Below are positions 1-12,717 of a DNA stretch of 63,062 nucleotides, piece after piece. The position numbers and the translations under genes were made by a program. The notes beneath the pieces are model-generated. The model did no database searches, was not told the origin of the DNA, and was given only the letters and a program-made list of their open reading frames with translations. Origin of the DNA: Mycobacterium kyorinense (GTDB lineage: Bacteria > Actinomycetota > Actinomycetes > Mycobacteriales > Mycobacteriaceae). Every line of letters begins with the position of its first letter. The stretch's first letter is position 1. The DNA is taken from NCBI RefSeq assembly GCF_002101735.1, contig NZ_LQPE01000008.1, positions 1 through 63,062 on the forward strand, read 5' to 3'.

Positions 1-119
1 GGCGATCGCCTGACCCACCGCCGACTCCATCCAAAAGGCCAAATTTCAGACGCCCTCAGGGGCCAGAATCCGCACGCCATCGACGCCGACCCACCAGAGC
101 CCATTACATCAGCGGCGTC
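1..119. other. Left edge, downstream of qcrB; nothing assigned
   Basis: This stretch lies 3' of the qcrB stop. Plus frame 1 is open from base 1 to a TAG at 121-123 and plus frame 2 closes at a TGA at 11-13, so the tail of a convergent plus-strand gene is possible (M. tuberculosis has Rv2197c here). Too little sequence is present to say which, and no terminator hairpin is seen. Confidence 0.3.
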
Positions 120-1760
120 CTAGTGTTCGCCGTTGACCGAACCGTTGGAGCTGTCCTGGTGTTCCCGCAGCGCGGTGAGGGCACGCTGCTCACCGGCGTG
201 CGCCGCTTCGCGAAGCGAAGCGTCCTCCGACGGCGGGTCGGCGAACAGCAAGCTGCCCGAGCCGGGCGAGCCGGCCGAGCCGAGCTTGTTCATCTTGTTC
301 GGCACCGGGGCCCCCTGGTAGTCCAGCGGTATCGGGTGACCGTGCTCGTCGACCGGGCCCAGCGGCTGGTGCAGTTCGATGTAGGCACCGTGCGGCAGCC
401 GCTTGATGATCCCGGTTTCGATTCCGTGCTCGAGCACCGCGCGGTCGCTGCGCTGCAACCCGATGCACCACCGGTAGGTGACGAAGTAGATGAGCGGCGG
501 CAGCACCACCGCCGAGATGCGGCCGATCCACGTCGTCGCGTTGAGCGAAATGTGGAACTTGTAGGCAATGATGTCGTTCATCGCGGACAGCGTCAGCACC
601 ATGTAGAACGCGATCGCCATCGCGCCGATCGAGGTGCGCACCGGAACGTCACGCGGCCGCTGCAGCAGGTTGTGGTGCGCGTAGTCGCCGGTCAGCCGCT
701 TCTCCACGAAGGGGTAGATGGTCAGCAGCACGAAAACCAGGCCCATGATCAGCGCGACGCCGACGGCGCCGGGGATGGTGTGGTGCCAGAAGTAGAACTC
801 CCACGCCGGCCAGATGCGGGCCAGGCCCTCGGTCCACATCATGTAGAAGTCCGGCTGTGAACCCGCCGAAACCTGAGATGGCTTGTAGGGTCCCAGGTTC
901 CAGATCGGGTTGATCTGCAGCAGGCCGCCCATCAGACCGAGGATGGCGGTGGTCAGCGCGAAGAAGGCGCCGGACTTGACGGCGAACACCGGCATCACGC
1001 GCACCCCGACGACGTTGCGCTCGGTGCGGCCCGGACCGGGGAACTGGGTGTGCTTCTGGAACCACACCAGCGCCAGGTGAATGCCGATCAGCGCCAAAAT
1101 GATGCCGGGGATCAGCAGGATGTGCAGCGCGTACAGCCGGGGGATCAGGATGTTGCCAGGGAAGTCGCCACCCATCAGCGCCCAGTGCAGCCACGTGCCG
1201 ATCACCGGAATCCCCAACGTGATCGACGACAGCGCGGCCCGCAGCCCGATTCCGGACAGCAGGTCGTCGGGCAGCGAATAACCGAAGTACCCCTCGAACA
1301 TGGACAGGATCAGCAGCAGTGACCCGATGACCCAGTTGGCTTCGCGCGGCCGGCGGAACGCGCCGGTGAAGAAGATGCGCGCCAGGTGCACCATGATCGC
1401 GGCGGAAAACATCAATGCCGCCCAGTGGTGGATCTGGCGCACGAACAGCCCGCCGCGCACCTCGAAGCTGATGTCGAGCGCCGATTCGTAGGCCCGCGAC
1501 ATCTGCACCCCCCGCAGCGGCTGGTACACGCCGTGATAGGTCACCTCAGTCATCGAAGGATCGAAGAACAGCGTCAGGTACACCCCGGTGATCAGCAGCA
1601 CGATGAAGCTGTACAAGGCGATCTCGCCGAGCAAAAACGACCAGTGCGTGGGGAAGACCTTGTTCAGCTGGCGGCGTACCGCCGCTGCCGGGTGATACCG
1701 GGTGTCGATGTCCTGCGCCTGGCGGGCGAGCAAATTGCCAACATCAATTTTCGGACTCAT
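120..1760 (-). CDS. qcrB: Cytochrome bc1 complex cytochrome b subunit QcrB
   Basis: A 546-residue membrane subunit of the menaquinol:cytochrome c reductase that forms a supercomplex with the aa3 oxidase in the plasma membrane. Four histidines in two helices, H111/H125 and H213/H228, fit the b-heme ligands, and PDFY near residue 303 replaces the classical PEWY loop at the Qo site. The sequence is near-identical to M. tuberculosis QcrB as I recall it and only about three residues shorter. T310 in the MWTEG motif matches Thr313 of the M. tuberculosis protein, the residue altered by Q203 (telacebec) resistance. The ATG overlaps the qcrA stop (ATGA), so the genes are translationally coupled. It is the last gene of the minus-strand ctaE-qcrCAB operon. 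Confidence 0.98.
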   Translation of the reverse strand: MSPKIDVGNLLARQAQDIDTRYHPAAAVRRQLNKVFPTHWSFLLGEIALYSFIVLLITGVYLTLFFDPSMTEVTYHGVYQPLRGVQMSRAYESALDISFEVRGGLFVRQIHHWAALMFSAAIMVHLARIFFTGAFRRPREANWVIGSLLLILSMFEGYFGYSLPDDLLSGIGLRAALSSITLGIPVIGTWLHWALMGGDFPGNILIPRLYALHILLIPGIILALIGIHLALVWFQKHTQFPGPGRTERNVVGVRVMPVFAVKSGAFFALTTAILGLMGGLLQINPIWNLGPYKPSQVSAGSQPDFYMMWTEGLARIWPAWEFYFWHHTIPGAVGVALIMGLVFVLLTIYPFVEKRLTGDYAHHNLLQRPRDVPVRTSIGAMAIAFYMVLTLSAMNDIIAYKFHISLNATTWIGRISAVVLPPLIYFVTYRWCIGLQRSDRAVLEHGIETGIIKRLPHGAYIELHQPLGPVDEHGHPIPLDYQGAPVPNKMNKLGSAGSPGSGSLLFADPPSEDASLREAAHAGEQRALTALREHQDSSNGSVNGEH

Positions 1761-2953
1761 GAGGTGCGCTCCCAGAATGCCGGTCCGACAGGCTCGATGA
1801 AGTCGCCGTTGGCGACCAGATATCCGTCGCTGTCAATCGTGATGGGCAGCTGCGCCAGCGCGCGCGCCGCGGGACCGAAGATCGGCTTGGCGTAGTGCAG
1901 CGCGTCGAACTGCGACTGGTGGCACGGGCACAGGATGCGGTAGGACTGCTGCTCGTACAGCGATGAGGGACAACCCAAGTGCGAGCAGACCTTGGTGTAG
2001 GCGAAGAACTCGCCGAAGTTGAAGCTTTCCTGGCCCTTGCGTTTGATCACCCGAGGCATGTCGCCCGGTTTGATGCGGATGAGCATCACGGGGTTGCGGA
2101 CGCCCATCTTGATCTCGTTCAGCCGTTCGTGCGACTCGGGGGTAGTGCCGTCGCCGTCGGATTCCCGCCAAGGAAACACGGTTTCCATGCCGCCCGCGTC
2201 GATGTCCTCCGGGCGCATCCGGACGAACGGCGCACCGACGTGCTCACCAGTGGCGCGGGCCAGATAGATCGTTTCGCCGTGATAGCGCGGCGTCCAGTCC
2301 GAGGTCCACAGCACGGCTTTCTTACCCTCGGCGGTCTGCACCACCGGTTTCCACGGGTTCTTGATCAGACCACCGGCAAAGGCCACCAGTGTGCCGAGGC
2401 CGAACGCGCCCAGCCCGATACCCAGCGACGCGCCAATCAGCTTGCGGCGCCGCAACGTCGAGCCCTCGAACGCATCGGTCAGGTTGGCCACCACGGTCTT
2501 GCGGTGAATCTCCGGCGAGTCGCCGTCGTGGCGTTCCTGGATCGAAATCTCTTCGGGGATGAACTTTTTCTGGAACAGCACCGCGCCGACGGCGATCGAC
2601 AGGATCGACAACCCGAAGGTCAGCCCGTAGAGGGGAGTGGCCAGCGTGTAGAGGAAGCTGCCTTCGGCCTCCTTGGGCTTGTATTCCCAGGGCCAGAACA
2701 AAAACACCAGCAGCAGCGCCAACCCGAAAAAGCCGCCCAGCAGCAGCCAGCGGGCCACCTGGCGGTCGGCGCGCTTTTCGGCCCTGGTGCCGGCGACCGG
2801 CCAGCGCGATTCCTTATATACGGTTTCGACGCCGTCGAGCCGGCCGCCGAGCTCGACGAGCTCCTCCCGCGACATTGCGTTCAGTTCCGCCTCGCTGGGT
2901 TCGCCCGGCACGCCTTTCTGACCGGGTGTGTCGGTGCCCTTCGCGTTGGTCAC
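1757..2953 (-). CDS. qcrA: Cytochrome bc1 complex Rieske iron-sulfur subunit QcrA
   Basis: A 398-residue Rieske protein that moves electrons from menaquinol at QcrB to the diheme cytochrome QcrC. The C-terminal domain has C323-x-H325 and C342-x-x-H345 as [2Fe-2S] ligands, with C328 and C344 placed for the stabilising disulfide. The N-terminal half has three hydrophobic segments, the actinobacterial arrangement, rather than one. I take the GTG at 2953 as the start: it overlaps the qcrC stop as GTGA and begins the conserved VTNAKG sequence. An upstream ATG at 3010 would lie inside qcrC. Operon member between qcrC and qcrB. Confidence 0.96.
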   Translation of the reverse strand: MTNAKGTDTPGQKGVPGEPSEAELNAMSREELVELGGRLDGVETVYKESRWPVAGTRAEKRADRQVARWLLLGGFFGLALLLVFLFWPWEYKPKEAEGSFLYTLATPLYGLTFGLSILSIAVGAVLFQKKFIPEEISIQERHDGDSPEIHRKTVVANLTDAFEGSTLRRRKLIGASLGIGLGAFGLGTLVAFAGGLIKNPWKPVVQTAEGKKAVLWTSDWTPRYHGETIYLARATGEHVGAPFVRMRPEDIDAGGMETVFPWRESDGDGTTPESHERLNEIKMGVRNPVMLIRIKPGDMPRVIKRKGQESFNFGEFFAYTKVCSHLGCPSSLYEQQSYRILCPCHQSQFDALHYAKPIFGPAARALAQLPITIDSDGYLVANGDFIEPVGPAFWERTS

Positions 2954-3768
2954 GATCGCGCCCCAATCCACAGTGCTGCGCCGATGACGGCAACCATCCC
3001 GATGATCCACATCGCCATGCCCTCGGGGGCCGGTCCAAAACCACCCAGGCCGTAGCCGCCCGGCTGCCGCTCTTCGCTCACGGTCTTCACGTAGGCGATG
3101 ATGTCCTTCTTGGCGTCGAAGGACAGCTGACGGTCAGAGAACTTCGGCATGTTCTGCGGCCCGGTCAGCATCGCGGTGAGGATCTGCTGTTCGGTGGCCG
3201 GCTCCAGGTCGGGTGCGTACTTGCCCGACGACAGCGCGCCGCCCTTGCCGGTGAAGTTGTGGCACGACGCGCAGTTGAGCCGGAACAGGTCGCCGCCGCG
3301 GCCCAAATCGTCTCCGCGCAGCGACTTTTGGGCGATGCTCCCGTCCGGGTTACGCACCACGGTCGGGCCGCCGCCGTTGGCCTGCACGTAGGCGCCGAGC
3401 GCGTCGATCTGCCCGGCGTCGAAAATCGGGTCCTTGCGGGCCGCCTGCGCCTCGCCGCGCACGGCGGGCATCCGCCCGGTGGAGACCTGGAAGTACACGG
3501 CCGCCTCGCCGACGCCGATCAGGCTCGGGCCGCGGTCAGGCACGCCCTGCAGGTTGGCGCCGTGACAGGTGACGCAGGAGGTCTCGAACAGTTGCTTGCC
3601 GGTGCGCAGCAACGCCGAGGACGACTCGTCGGCGACGGCCTTCTGCGGGGTCGGCGTCAACACCGCGGCCAGCCCGCCGGCAACCGCCAGCGCCACCAAC
3701 AGCAGCAGTCCGGCGGACAGCCGGCGGCGCAGCCGACGTTTCGCGCGTGATGACGCAGAAGTCTTCAA
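2950..3768 (-). CDS. qcrC: Diheme cytochrome c subunit QcrC of the bc1 complex
   Basis: A 272-residue membrane-anchored cytochrome c with two heme-binding motifs, CVTCH (residues 65-69) and CASCH (167-171). In actinobacteria this subunit bridges the Rieske protein and the aa3 oxidase directly, replacing a soluble cytochrome c. An Arg-rich N-terminus precedes one transmembrane segment (about 20-36), and a second hydrophobic helix closes the protein. I choose the TTG at 3768 because an AGGAG ribosome site sits seven bases upstream and the encoded N-terminus matches the family; the open frame runs further upstream into ctaE but has no better start. Its TGA overlaps the qcrA GTG. Confidence 0.95.
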   Translation of the reverse strand: MKTSASSRAKRRLRRRLSAGLLLLVALAVAGGLAAVLTPTPQKAVADESSSALLRTGKQLFETSCVTCHGANLQGVPDRGPSLIGVGEAAVYFQVSTGRMPAVRGEAQAARKDPIFDAGQIDALGAYVQANGGGPTVVRNPDGSIAQKSLRGDDLGRGGDLFRLNCASCHNFTGKGGALSSGKYAPDLEPATEQQILTAMLTGPQNMPKFSDRQLSFDAKKDIIAYVKTVSEERQPGGYGLGGFGPAPEGMAMWIIGMVAVIGAALWIGARS

Positions 3769-3791
3769 CCGAACGCTCCTGTCCTTACGTG

Positions 3792-5541
<1,750 letters not shown>

Positions 5542-7267
5542 CTCGGCCTGGGCGGCGGCGGCCCGCGCCGAGCGGGCCGCCGCCGCCCACGCCGCCCATC
5601 GGCCCGCCGCATGCAGCGGCGAACACCAGCCGGTGTCGCCGTCGACGCTGACGATCCGCACACCGGGCGCGTCCAGCCAGCGTGCGATCAGCGCGGTCTC
5701 CTCGACCAGCGCCCCGCCCAGGGGGGCGGGGCGCGGCAGCACCACCTGCCCACCGGCCCGCAGGGCGTCCACGACCGGCATCGGCGGCACGCCGCGGGCG
5801 GCGGTGCTGGCCGCGGCGAGCTGCCCGTAGCGGACGACGGCGAGCTGCCAGCCGCCGCGCCCGGGTGCGGCGGCCACCAGCTCGGGGAGCGCGGCCAGCG
5901 CCCGCAGGCGCTGGCCGCGCCAGAGCACCTCGACGGCGGTCATGGTGTGGTCGCGCAGCCGCGCCGCGGTCTCGTAGCGGCGCCGCTCGGCCAGGGCGGT
6001 GATCTGTGCGACGGCGGCGGCCAGCGCGGCGTTGTCGCGGCCGTCGATCAGTGCGGCGGCGTGCTGCACGGTCGGGGCGTACTGCTGGGCGGTGAGGTCG
6101 CGGCCGGCCGGGCACGGCGACACTTCCCGGACCGGGCAGGCCGGGCCGTGGAGCGCCGATCGCGCCAGCCGGGTGGTGCAGGTGCGCACCCCGGTGAAGC
6201 GGGCCAATAGGGCGGCGGTGTCGGCGGCGTCGGCGCGGGAGCGAAACGGGCCGATCGCCTGGTCGTGCCGCGGGGTGCGTACCACCGAGTATCGCGGAAA
6301 TGCCTCGTCGCTCAACACAATCCACCACCAGCGGTGCGGGAACCGGGACCGCCGGTTGTAGGGCGGGGCGTGCGCGGCCAGCAGCCGCAGCTCGCGCACC
6401 CCGGCTTCCAACGCGTGGGCGCATTCGATGTGGTCGACGGTCTCGGCCAGCGCGACCATCTCCTTAGTGCGGCCTCGCGGGTCGGCGCCGTTGAAGTACT
6501 GAAATACCCTGCGGCGCAAGTCGATTGCGGTGCCGACGTAGAGCACCTCACCCGTCGGTCCGCGGAACAGGTAGACACCCGGCCGGTGCGGTAGCCGCTG
6601 GGCCAGCACCCGTTTGCGGCGCTGGGCATCGGTGACGCCGGGCAGATACGAGCGCAGGTCGGTGTAGGTGTGCACGCCCTGGTTGCCCACCCGCTCGATC
6701 AGCGCGTGCAACACCTCGACGGTGGCGCGGGCGTCGTCAAGGGCGCGGTGGGTCGGCTGGTTGGCGATCGCGAACAGCCGCGCCAACGCAGCGAGCCGCA
6801 CGCTGGGCGCTTCTTCGCGACTGAGCACCCGACGGGCCAGCCGGACCGTGCACAGCACCTGCGGCCGCGACCACGGGATCCCGCACCGCTCGGCGGCTGC
6901 TCGCAGGAACCCGACGTCGAAGCGGGCGTTGTGGGCCACCAGCACCGCGCCGCGGGAGAACTCGAGAAACGCCGGCAGCACCGCGCCGATGGTCGGCGCG
7001 TCGCAGACCATCGCGGTGGTGATGCCGGTGAGTCGCACGATCTGCGGCGGGATGTCCCGCTGCGGGTCGACCAGCGTGGCGAACTCGCCCAGTACCTCGC
7101 CGCCGCGGACCTTGACCGCGCCGATCTCGGTGATGGCGTCGGTGGCGGCGCCGCCGGTGGTTTCCAGGTCGACGACCACGAAGGTGGTTTCCCGCAGCGG
7201 CAGCTCGGCGGCCCGCTCCACCTCGGCGAAGCTCAGCTGCTCGGGGGCGGGCACACCCATGGCGGAG

Positions 7268-7273
7268 ACGTTA
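7268..7273 (-). promoter_or_regulatory. -10 element of a leaderless promoter, exonuclease/GIY-YIG gene
   Basis: On the minus strand TAACGT is followed by seven bases and the ATG at 7260. This fits mycobacterial leaderless transcription and argues against the ATG at 7290. Confidence 0.4.
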
Positions 7274-7363
7274 TGCACGCATACCGACATCGAGGTCCGG
7301 GACTTGTCGGTGGCGGCGGTTAGCCTGCGCTCAGATCAGCCATGAGACCGAAAGGACAGCCAG

Positions 7364-7603
7364 ATGGCGCAAACGACCAGGCCAGATGACCCCGGCGGGC
7401 CCACCGGATCGGTGACCATCGACTGCGACGATTGCGCGGTACGCGGGCCGGGGTGCCGCGACTGCGTCGTCAGCGTGCTACTCGGGGTACCGGAAACTTT
7501 GCTGGACGACGAGCGCGCCGCGCTGGAGGTGCTCGCCGATGCCGGGATGGCGCCCCGGCTTAGGCTGGTGCCGATCCACCGCCACCGCCCCGGGATGGCC
7601 TGA
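7364..7603 (+). CDS. Small Cys-rich actinobacterial protein
   Basis: A 79-residue soluble protein of unknown function. C21-x2-C24 and C31-x2-C34 form two CxxC pairs six residues apart, suggesting a zinc ribbon-like knuckle; the rest is acidic then basic and contains no membrane segment. The ATG follows AAAGGA with seven-base spacing, and a TAGCCT -10-like element lies at 7321-7326. It stands alone between the divergent nuclease gene and the NlpC/P60 gene on the same strand. A metal-binding or regulatory role is possible; I do not recognise the family by name. Confidence 0.75.
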   Translation: MAQTTRPDDPGGPTGSVTIDCDDCAVRGPGCRDCVVSVLLGVPETLLDDERAALEVLADAGMAPRLRLVPIHRHRPGMA

Positions 7604-7725
7604 CGGCCGGAAGTCTTGCTGATTTCTTAATGTTCCGCTGTTGGACATTGCCTATACCGTTTCGTAACCTGTCTGAGACCTAAAGCAGATGTGACGGTTT
7701 TGTCGACGGGTAAGGACACGAAATC

Positions 7726-8868
7726 TTGGGGTCGGGGCTACGCGATGGAGGCTGGACTGGACGTGCCCTCAAGCGGTTTGCTGTCGCCGCGATAGCGGGG
7801 CTCGTTGGTTTCTCGGGCATCACCGCCACCACTGTGCTGGCCGACCCGGCTGAAGATGCCGTGGCAAAGCTCAACGAGCTGTCCCGCCAAGCCGAGCAGA
7901 CCACCGAGGCCATGCACAGCGCCCAGCTCGATCTCAACGAGAAGCTGGCCGTGCAGCGTGCCGCCGAAAAGAAGCACACCGACGACCAAGCCGCCGTGGA
8001 CGCCACGAAGTCGCGGTTGGCAACCTTCCAGTCCTCGGTCAACAAATTTGCTGCAGCGATGTACATGGGCGGCCGCACCGACGGCATGGACGCGATCCTG
8101 ACCGCCGAGTCGCCGCAGAACCTGATCGGCAAGCTCGCCGTGCAGCGAGTGATAGCCAGCGAGATGTCCGCGCAGATGGCCAGTTACCAGGCCGCCGGCG
8201 AGCAGGCCGCCAAAGCCGAGCAGGCGTCGGCGAAATCGGCCGCCGACGCCAAGACCGCAGCCGAGCAAGCCGCGGCGGTGCGCGCCGGTCTGCAGGCCAA
8301 GCAGAGCAAGTTGCAGCTGCAGATCGCCGTCGTCAAGTCGCAGTATCAGTCGCTGACACCGGGACAGCGCACGGCGCTGGCCGACCCGGGGCCGGTGCCG
8401 CCTCCGCCGGCCGTCGCGCTGGCCGCGGCCGCGCCCCCGCCCGCACCCGAAGCACTGCACCCGGGCGGTGGCCCCGACGGTGCCGCGCCGGAGGCGTTGC
8501 CGGGCGGCGCCGGTGGTAGCGGCCAGGGCGCCATCGCCGTTCAGGCCGCCTTGACCCAGGTCGGCCAGCCCTACGCCTGGGGCGGTGCCGCGCCGGGCGG
8601 CTTCGACTGCTCCGGGCTGGTGATGTGGGCATTCCAGCAGGCCGGCATCCCGCTGCCGCACTCCAGCCAGGCGCTCGCGCACGGCGGGCAGCCGGTGGCG
8701 CTGTCGGACCTGCAGCCCGGTGACGTGCTGACCTTCTATTCCGACGCCTCACACGCCGGCATCTACGTCGGCGACGGGCTGATGGTGCATTCCTCTACCT
8801 ACGGTCAGCCGGTACGGGTGGTGCCGATGACCTCGTCCGGCCCGATCTACAACGCCCGCCGTTACTGA
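7726..8868 (+). CDS. Secreted NlpC/P60 peptidoglycan endopeptidase (Rv2190c-like)
   Basis: A 380-residue cell-wall hydrolase. A signal peptide (about residues 15-38, ending near VLADP) is followed by a long coiled coil (about 45-215) with the Ala/Glu/Lys-rich repeats of RipA-family proteins, a Pro/Gly linker, and an NlpC/P60 domain from about residue 265. The catalytic Cys is in FDCSG and the His in SHAGIYVGDG. Such enzymes cut the D-Glu-mDAP bond of peptidoglycan stems. The start is a TTG preceded by AAGGA nine bases upstream. The M. tuberculosis homologue is needed for normal cell-wall lipids and virulence in mice, as I recall. The 122-base upstream gap must carry its own promoter. Confidence 0.9.
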   Translation: MGSGLRDGGWTGRALKRFAVAAIAGLVGFSGITATTVLADPAEDAVAKLNELSRQAEQTTEAMHSAQLDLNEKLAVQRAAEKKHTDDQAAVDATKSRLATFQSSVNKFAAAMYMGGRTDGMDAILTAESPQNLIGKLAVQRVIASEMSAQMASYQAAGEQAAKAEQASAKSAADAKTAAEQAAAVRAGLQAKQSKLQLQIAVVKSQYQSLTPGQRTALADPGPVPPPPAVALAAAAPPPAPEALHPGGGPDGAAPEALPGGAGGSGQGAIAVQAALTQVGQPYAWGGAAPGGFDCSGLVMWAFQQAGIPLPHSSQALAHGGQPVALSDLQPGDVLTFYSDASHAGIYVGDGLMVHSSTYGQPVRVVPMTSSGPIYNARRY

Positions 8869-8929
8869 GTTCCGCCGCCGGCTGCTGGCGGGCACCCTTG
8901 TCGCCGAGCTGATCCTCGCCGCGGCGCTG

Positions 8930-9664
8930 TTGGTTCATCCGTCGGCCTCGCCGCCGCCCGTCGCGGCCCGACACGTGGTTCGGGCGGTCAACCTCGGTGG
9001 TTCGGGCGCCGAGCCGCTGCTGGGTCGCGTCTCGGCGGAGATGCCGGCCGCTGTCGATGCGGTGCAGGCGTTCTGGGGCGCCGACTGGCCGCGCGAGATC
9101 GTGGTGGTGGCCACCGGCTCGCAGCGCCAGTTCGAGGCCCAGGCCGGCGGCGGACCGGCCCCGCAGTGGTCCGATATCGCGGCGGTGGCAGTCGCCGATC
9201 GGGTGGATCCGGGCCGGCGGGTCGCGGTCGGTCAGCGCATCGTGTTCGCCCCCGGCGCGGCCGCCATGACTGACGCGGCGCTGCGAGTTGTGTTGCGCCA
9301 CGAGCTTTTCCACTATGCGGCCCGGGCCGACACGGCGCTGGACGCGCCCCGCTGGCTGACCGAGGGCGTGGCCGATTTCGTGGCCCGCCCACCTGCCGCC
9401 GTGCCTGGCGCGTTGCCGACGGCTTTGCCGTCGGACGCCGACCTGGACACACCCGGGCCGGCGCGCTCGCTGGCCTACGACCGGGCCTGGTCGTTCGCCC
9501 GCTTCGTCGCCGACAGCTACGGGACGGCGACGCTGCGCGCCTTCTACGTTGCCGCGTGCGGAGCCGGGCACGCCGACCTGCGCGCCGCCGCGCACGACGT
9601 GCTCGGCACCGACCCGGCCGGCCTGCTCGCCAGCTGGCAGCGCTGGCTTTCGCCGACCGGCTAG
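8930..9664 (+). CDS. Exported HExxH metallopeptidase-like protein (Rv2189c-like), start uncertain
   Basis: The protein contains HELFH and, about 25 residues on, TEGVAD: the HExxH...E pattern of gluzincin peptidases, so zinc peptidase activity is likely but unproven. The first canonical start is the TTG at 8930, yet the frame is open from 8831 and encodes, just upstream, an FRRRLLAG basic stretch followed by a hydrophobic run (LVAELILAAALLV), a plausible signal peptide. No ATG, GTG or TTG lies there, so the true start may be a CTG (8882, 8885) or another non-standard codon. The gene sits tightly between the NlpC gene and pimB'. Confidence 0.75.
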   Translation: MVHPSASPPPVAARHVVRAVNLGGSGAEPLLGRVSAEMPAAVDAVQAFWGADWPREIVVVATGSQRQFEAQAGGGPAPQWSDIAAVAVADRVDPGRRVAVGQRIVFAPGAAAMTDAALRVVLRHELFHYAARADTALDAPRWLTEGVADFVARPPAAVPGALPTALPSDADLDTPGPARSLAYDRAWSFARFVADSYGTATLRAFYVAACGAGHADLRAAAHDVLGTDPAGLLASWQRWLSPTG

Positions 9665-9667
9665 CCT
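9662..9667 (+). promoter_or_regulatory. -10 element of a leaderless promoter, pimB'
   Basis: TAGCCT is followed by six bases and the GTG at 9674, the spacing of a leaderless mycobacterial message. It overlaps the stop codon of the preceding gene. Confidence 0.45.
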
Positions 9668-9673
9668 ATCCCG

Positions 9674-10813
9674 GTGTCCCGGGTCCTGCTGGTTACCAAT
9701 GACTTTCCCCCTCGGCCCGGCGGCATCCAGTCCTACCTGCAGGAGCTGGTCACCCGGGTGGCCGCGACCGGGTCGCATGCCGTGACGGTGTATGCGCCGC
9801 AGTGGAAGGGCGCCGACGCATTCGACGCCCGCGCAGCCGGCTACCGGGTGGTGCGTCACCCCGGCACGCTGATGCTGCCCGGGCCCGCCGTAGACGCGCG
9901 GATGCGCCGGTTGATCGCCGAGCACGGCATCGACACCGTCTGGTTCGGGGCGGCCGCGCCGCTGGCGTTGCTGGCCCGCCGCGCCCGCCGGGCCGGGGCG
10001 AGCCGGGTGCTGGCCAGCACCCACGGCCATGAAGTGGGCTGGTCGATGCTGCCGGTGGCACGGTCGGTGCTGCGCCGCATCGGCGAGGACACCGACGTCG
10101 TCACCTTCGTCAGCCGTTACACCCGGGCCCGCTTCGCCCCGGCTTTCGGTCCCGCGGCCGCGCTGGAATATCTGCCGCCCGGCGTGGACACCGACCGGTT
10201 CCGGCCGGATGCGGCCGGCCGCGCCGAACTGCGCGCCCGCTACCGGCTGGGGCAGCGGCCCACCGTGGTGTGCCTGTCGCGGCTGGTGCCGCGCAAGGGT
10301 CAGGACATGCTGATCCGCGCGCTGCCGGCGATCCGGCGGCGGGTGGACGGCGCCGCGCTGGTAATCGCCGGCGGCGGCCCCTACCTGGCGTCGTTACGCC
10401 AGCTGGCGCAGCGCTACGGCGTCAGCGACCACGTGACGTTCACCGGCGGGGTGCCCGCAGCCGAGCTGCCCGCCCACCACGCGATGGCCGACGTGTTCGC
10501 GATGCCGTGCCGCACCCGCGGCGCCGGGCTGGACGTCGAGGGGCTGGGCATCGTGTTTCTGGAGGCCTCGGCCACCGGGGTGCCGGTGATCGCCGGATGC
10601 TCGGGTGGGGCACCGGAAACGGTGCGGCACAACGAAACTGGACTCGTGGTCGACGGGCGTTCGGAGCAGCAGGTCGCCGACGCCGTCACCGAGCTGCTGG
10701 CCGACCCCGACCGCGCCGCGGCGATGGGCGCCGCCGGCCGGGCCTGGGCGACGGCGCAGTGGCGCTGGGACAGCTTGGCCGCGCGGCTGGCCGAGCTGCT
10801 TCGTCAGGCGTAG
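9674..10813 (+). CDS. pimB: Phosphatidylinositol monomannoside mannosyltransferase PimB'
   Basis: A 379-residue GT4 glycosyltransferase, homologue of Rv2188c. It adds the second mannose from GDP-mannose to phosphatidylinositol monomannoside on the cytoplasmic face of the membrane, early in PIM, lipomannan and lipoarabinomannan synthesis. Visible features are the N-terminal glycine loop [12 protein letters not shown]117/H119 in STHGHE, the sugar-nucleotide phosphate site SRLVPRKG, and the EX7E region EGLGIVFLE. The GTG at 9674 probably starts a leaderless message. The last ten bases overlap the convergent fadD15. Confidence 0.93.
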   Translation: MSRVLLVTNDFPPRPGGIQSYLQELVTRVAATGSHAVTVYAPQWKGADAFDARAAGYRVVRHPGTLMLPGPAVDARMRRLIAEHGIDTVWFGAAAPLALLARRARRAGASRVLASTHGHEVGWSMLPVARSVLRRIGEDTDVVTFVSRYTRARFAPAFGPAAALEYLPPGVDTDRFRPDAAGRAELRARYRLGQRPTVVCLSRLVPRKGQDMLIRALPAIRRRVDGAALVIAGGGPYLASLRQLAQRYGVSDHVTFTGGVPAAELPAHHAMADVFAMPCRTRGAGLDVEGLGIVFLEASATGVPVIAGCSGGAPETVRHNETGLVVDGRSEQQVADAVTELLADPDRAAAMGAAGRAWATAQWRWDSLAARLAELLRQA

Positions 10814-12600
10814 ATCGCCTCGATGTCGGTGGCGAACTTTTCGGCCACCACCTTGCGCTTGACCTTCATCGTCGGCGTCAGCTCGCCGGTGTCCTCGGTG
10901 AAGTCGACGGGCAAGATGCGGAACTTGCGGATCGATTCCGCGTGGGAGACAGACTGATTGGCCTGTTTGACGGCGGCGTCCACCTCGGCGACCAGGTCGG
11001 GGTCGGTGGCCATGTCGCCCACCGAGCTGCCCGACGACTTGCTGTTGCGCTGCTTCCAGCCCTCGAACGCTTCGGGGTCGATGGTGATCAGCGCCCCGAT
11101 GAACGGCTTGGCGTCCCCGACCACCATGGCCTGGCTGATCAGCGGGTGCGCCCGCAACTGGTCCTCCAGCACGGCGGGCGCCACGTTCTTGCCGCCCGCG
11201 GTGACAATGATCTCCTTCTTGCGGCCGGTGATCGTCAAGAACCCGTCGTCGTCGATGGCGCCGAGGTCACCGGTCTTGAACCAGCCATCGGCCATCGCCT
11301 CGGCGGTGGCCTGCTCGTTGTGCCAGTACTCCCGGAACACCACTCCGCCGCGCACCAGCAGTTCCCCGTCGTCGGCGATCCGCATGCTGTTGCCGGGCAA
11401 CAACTTCCCGACGGTGCCGATCTTCAGGTCGCCCACCCGGTTGACCGTGATGGCCGCGCTGGTCTCGGTCAGGCCGTAGCCCTCGTGGATGGTCAGGCCG
11501 ACGCCGCGGTAGAAGTGACCCAGCCGGGCGCCCAGCGGCCCGCCGCCCGAGATGGAGGCGCGGCAGTTGCCGCCCAGCGCCGCGCGCAGCTTGTGGTACA
11601 CCAGCCGGTCGAACAGCGCATGCTTGGCGCGCAGCACCAGGTCGGGACCGCCACGATCCTGGGCTTCGCTCCAGTCGACCGCGGTCTGGGCGGCCATCTG
11701 GAAAATCCGGCCCTTGCCGTCGTTTTCGGCGTTCTGCGCGGCGGTGTTGTACACCTTCTCGAACACCCGCGGCACCGACACCACAATCGTCGGCTTGAAC
11801 ACCGAGAACATCGGCACCAGATTCTTGATGTCGCTGGTGAAACCGACGGTGACCTTGTTGGTGAACGCGGCCAGGGTGATCGCCCGGGCCAGCACGTGCG
11901 CCAGCGGCAAAAACACCAGCATCCGCTCGTTTTCGCCCAGCAGCGTCGGCAGCGACTCCTTGGCGCCGCGGATCTCGTAGACCAGGTTGGAATGGGTGAG
12001 CTGACAGCCCTTGGGCCGGCCGGTGGTGCCGGAGGTGTAGATCAGCGTGGCCGGGCCCTCGGCCCGCAACGCCTCGAGCCTCCCGGTCAGCTCGGCCGGG
12101 TCCACAGAAGCGCCGGCCTCGGCGAGCTGGTCGACTGCCTTGGGACCCGAGCCGTCGATGTGCATCACCCGCCGCAGCGCCGGCAACTCGCCCGTGAGCT
12201 CGGTGACGATCTTCGCGTGGGCGTCGGTTTCGGCCAACACCAGCACCGCCCCCGAGTCCTGCAACACCCAGCGCACCTGCTCGGCCGACGACGTCTCGTA
12301 GATCGGCACGGTGACCGCCCCGACCGCCAGGATCGCGAAGTCGAGGATCGCCCACTCGTAGCGGGTGGCCGAGAAGATCGCCACCCGATCGCCGGCCTGC
12401 ACACCCTCCGCGATCAATCCCGCTGCGGCCGAACGGATTTGAGCAGCCGCCTCGGCGCAGGTGACGTCGGTCCAGGCGCCGTCGACCAGGCGTTGGAAGA
12501 TCACGAAGTCGGGGTCGTCGCGCTCATGCTCGAATACCGCGGCGACGACGTTGTCGCGCTCGCCCACGGTGAACGGGGCGGGAACACTGATTTCTCGCAC
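10804..12600 (-). CDS. fadD15: Long-chain fatty-acyl-CoA synthetase FadD15
   Basis: A 598-residue adenylate-forming enzyme that activates long-chain fatty acids to acyl-CoA. Motifs in order: P-loop [11 protein letters not shown] (about residue 185), GYGLTETS, the A5/A7 region GWFKTGDLG, and hinge motif [14 protein letters not shown]. The catalytic lysine region near the C-terminus (PTMKVKR) is present. The GTG at 12600 matches the M. tuberculosis N-terminus [13 protein letters not shown] and has GAGG about seven bases upstream; the open frame continues to 13212 but is antisense to the SRPBCC genes. FadD15 supplies acyl-CoA for phospholipid and triacylglycerol turnover. Confidence 0.93.
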   Translation of the reverse strand: MREISVPAPFTVGERDNVVAAVFEHERDDPDFVIFQRLVDGAWTDVTCAEAAAQIRSAAAGLIAEGVQAGDRVAIFSATRYEWAILDFAILAVGAVTVPIYETSSAEQVRWVLQDSGAVLVLAETDAHAKIVTELTGELPALRRVMHIDGSGPKAVDQLAEAGASVDPAELTGRLEALRAEGPATLIYTSGTTGRPKGCQLTHSNLVYEIRGAKESLPTLLGENERMLVFLPLAHVLARAITLAAFTNKVTVGFTSDIKNLVPMFSVFKPTIVVSVPRVFEKVYNTAAQNAENDGKGRIFQMAAQTAVDWSEAQDRGGPDLVLRAKHALFDRLVYHKLRAALGGNCRASISGGGPLGARLGHFYRGVGLTIHEGYGLTETSAAITVNRVGDLKIGTVGKLLPGNSMRIADDGELLVRGGVVFREYWHNEQATAEAMADGWFKTGDLGAIDDDGFLTITGRKKEIIVTAGGKNVAPAVLEDQLRAHPLISQAMVVGDAKPFIGALITIDPEAFEGWKQRNSKSSGSSVGDMATDPDLVAEVDAAVKQANQSVSHAESIRKFRILPVDFTEDTGELTPTMKVKRKVVAEKFATDIEAIYA

Positions 12601-12717
12601 TCTTGTGACCTCGCTTGATGTAGGCGGCTGAGTGCGCTCCAGCCTAGTCCGGACGTGACGCCGTTCACTTGCCGACCGCGGTAATGCGTCGGCGCGACGA
12701 TATGTGAAGCTAACGCC

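Noticed and set aside
10270..12618. 782-codon plus-strand open frame opposite fadD15
   Set aside because: It starts inside pimB' and is the antisense shadow of fadD15; its translation is Arg/Gly/His-rich with no domain, as expected from high-G+C DNA.
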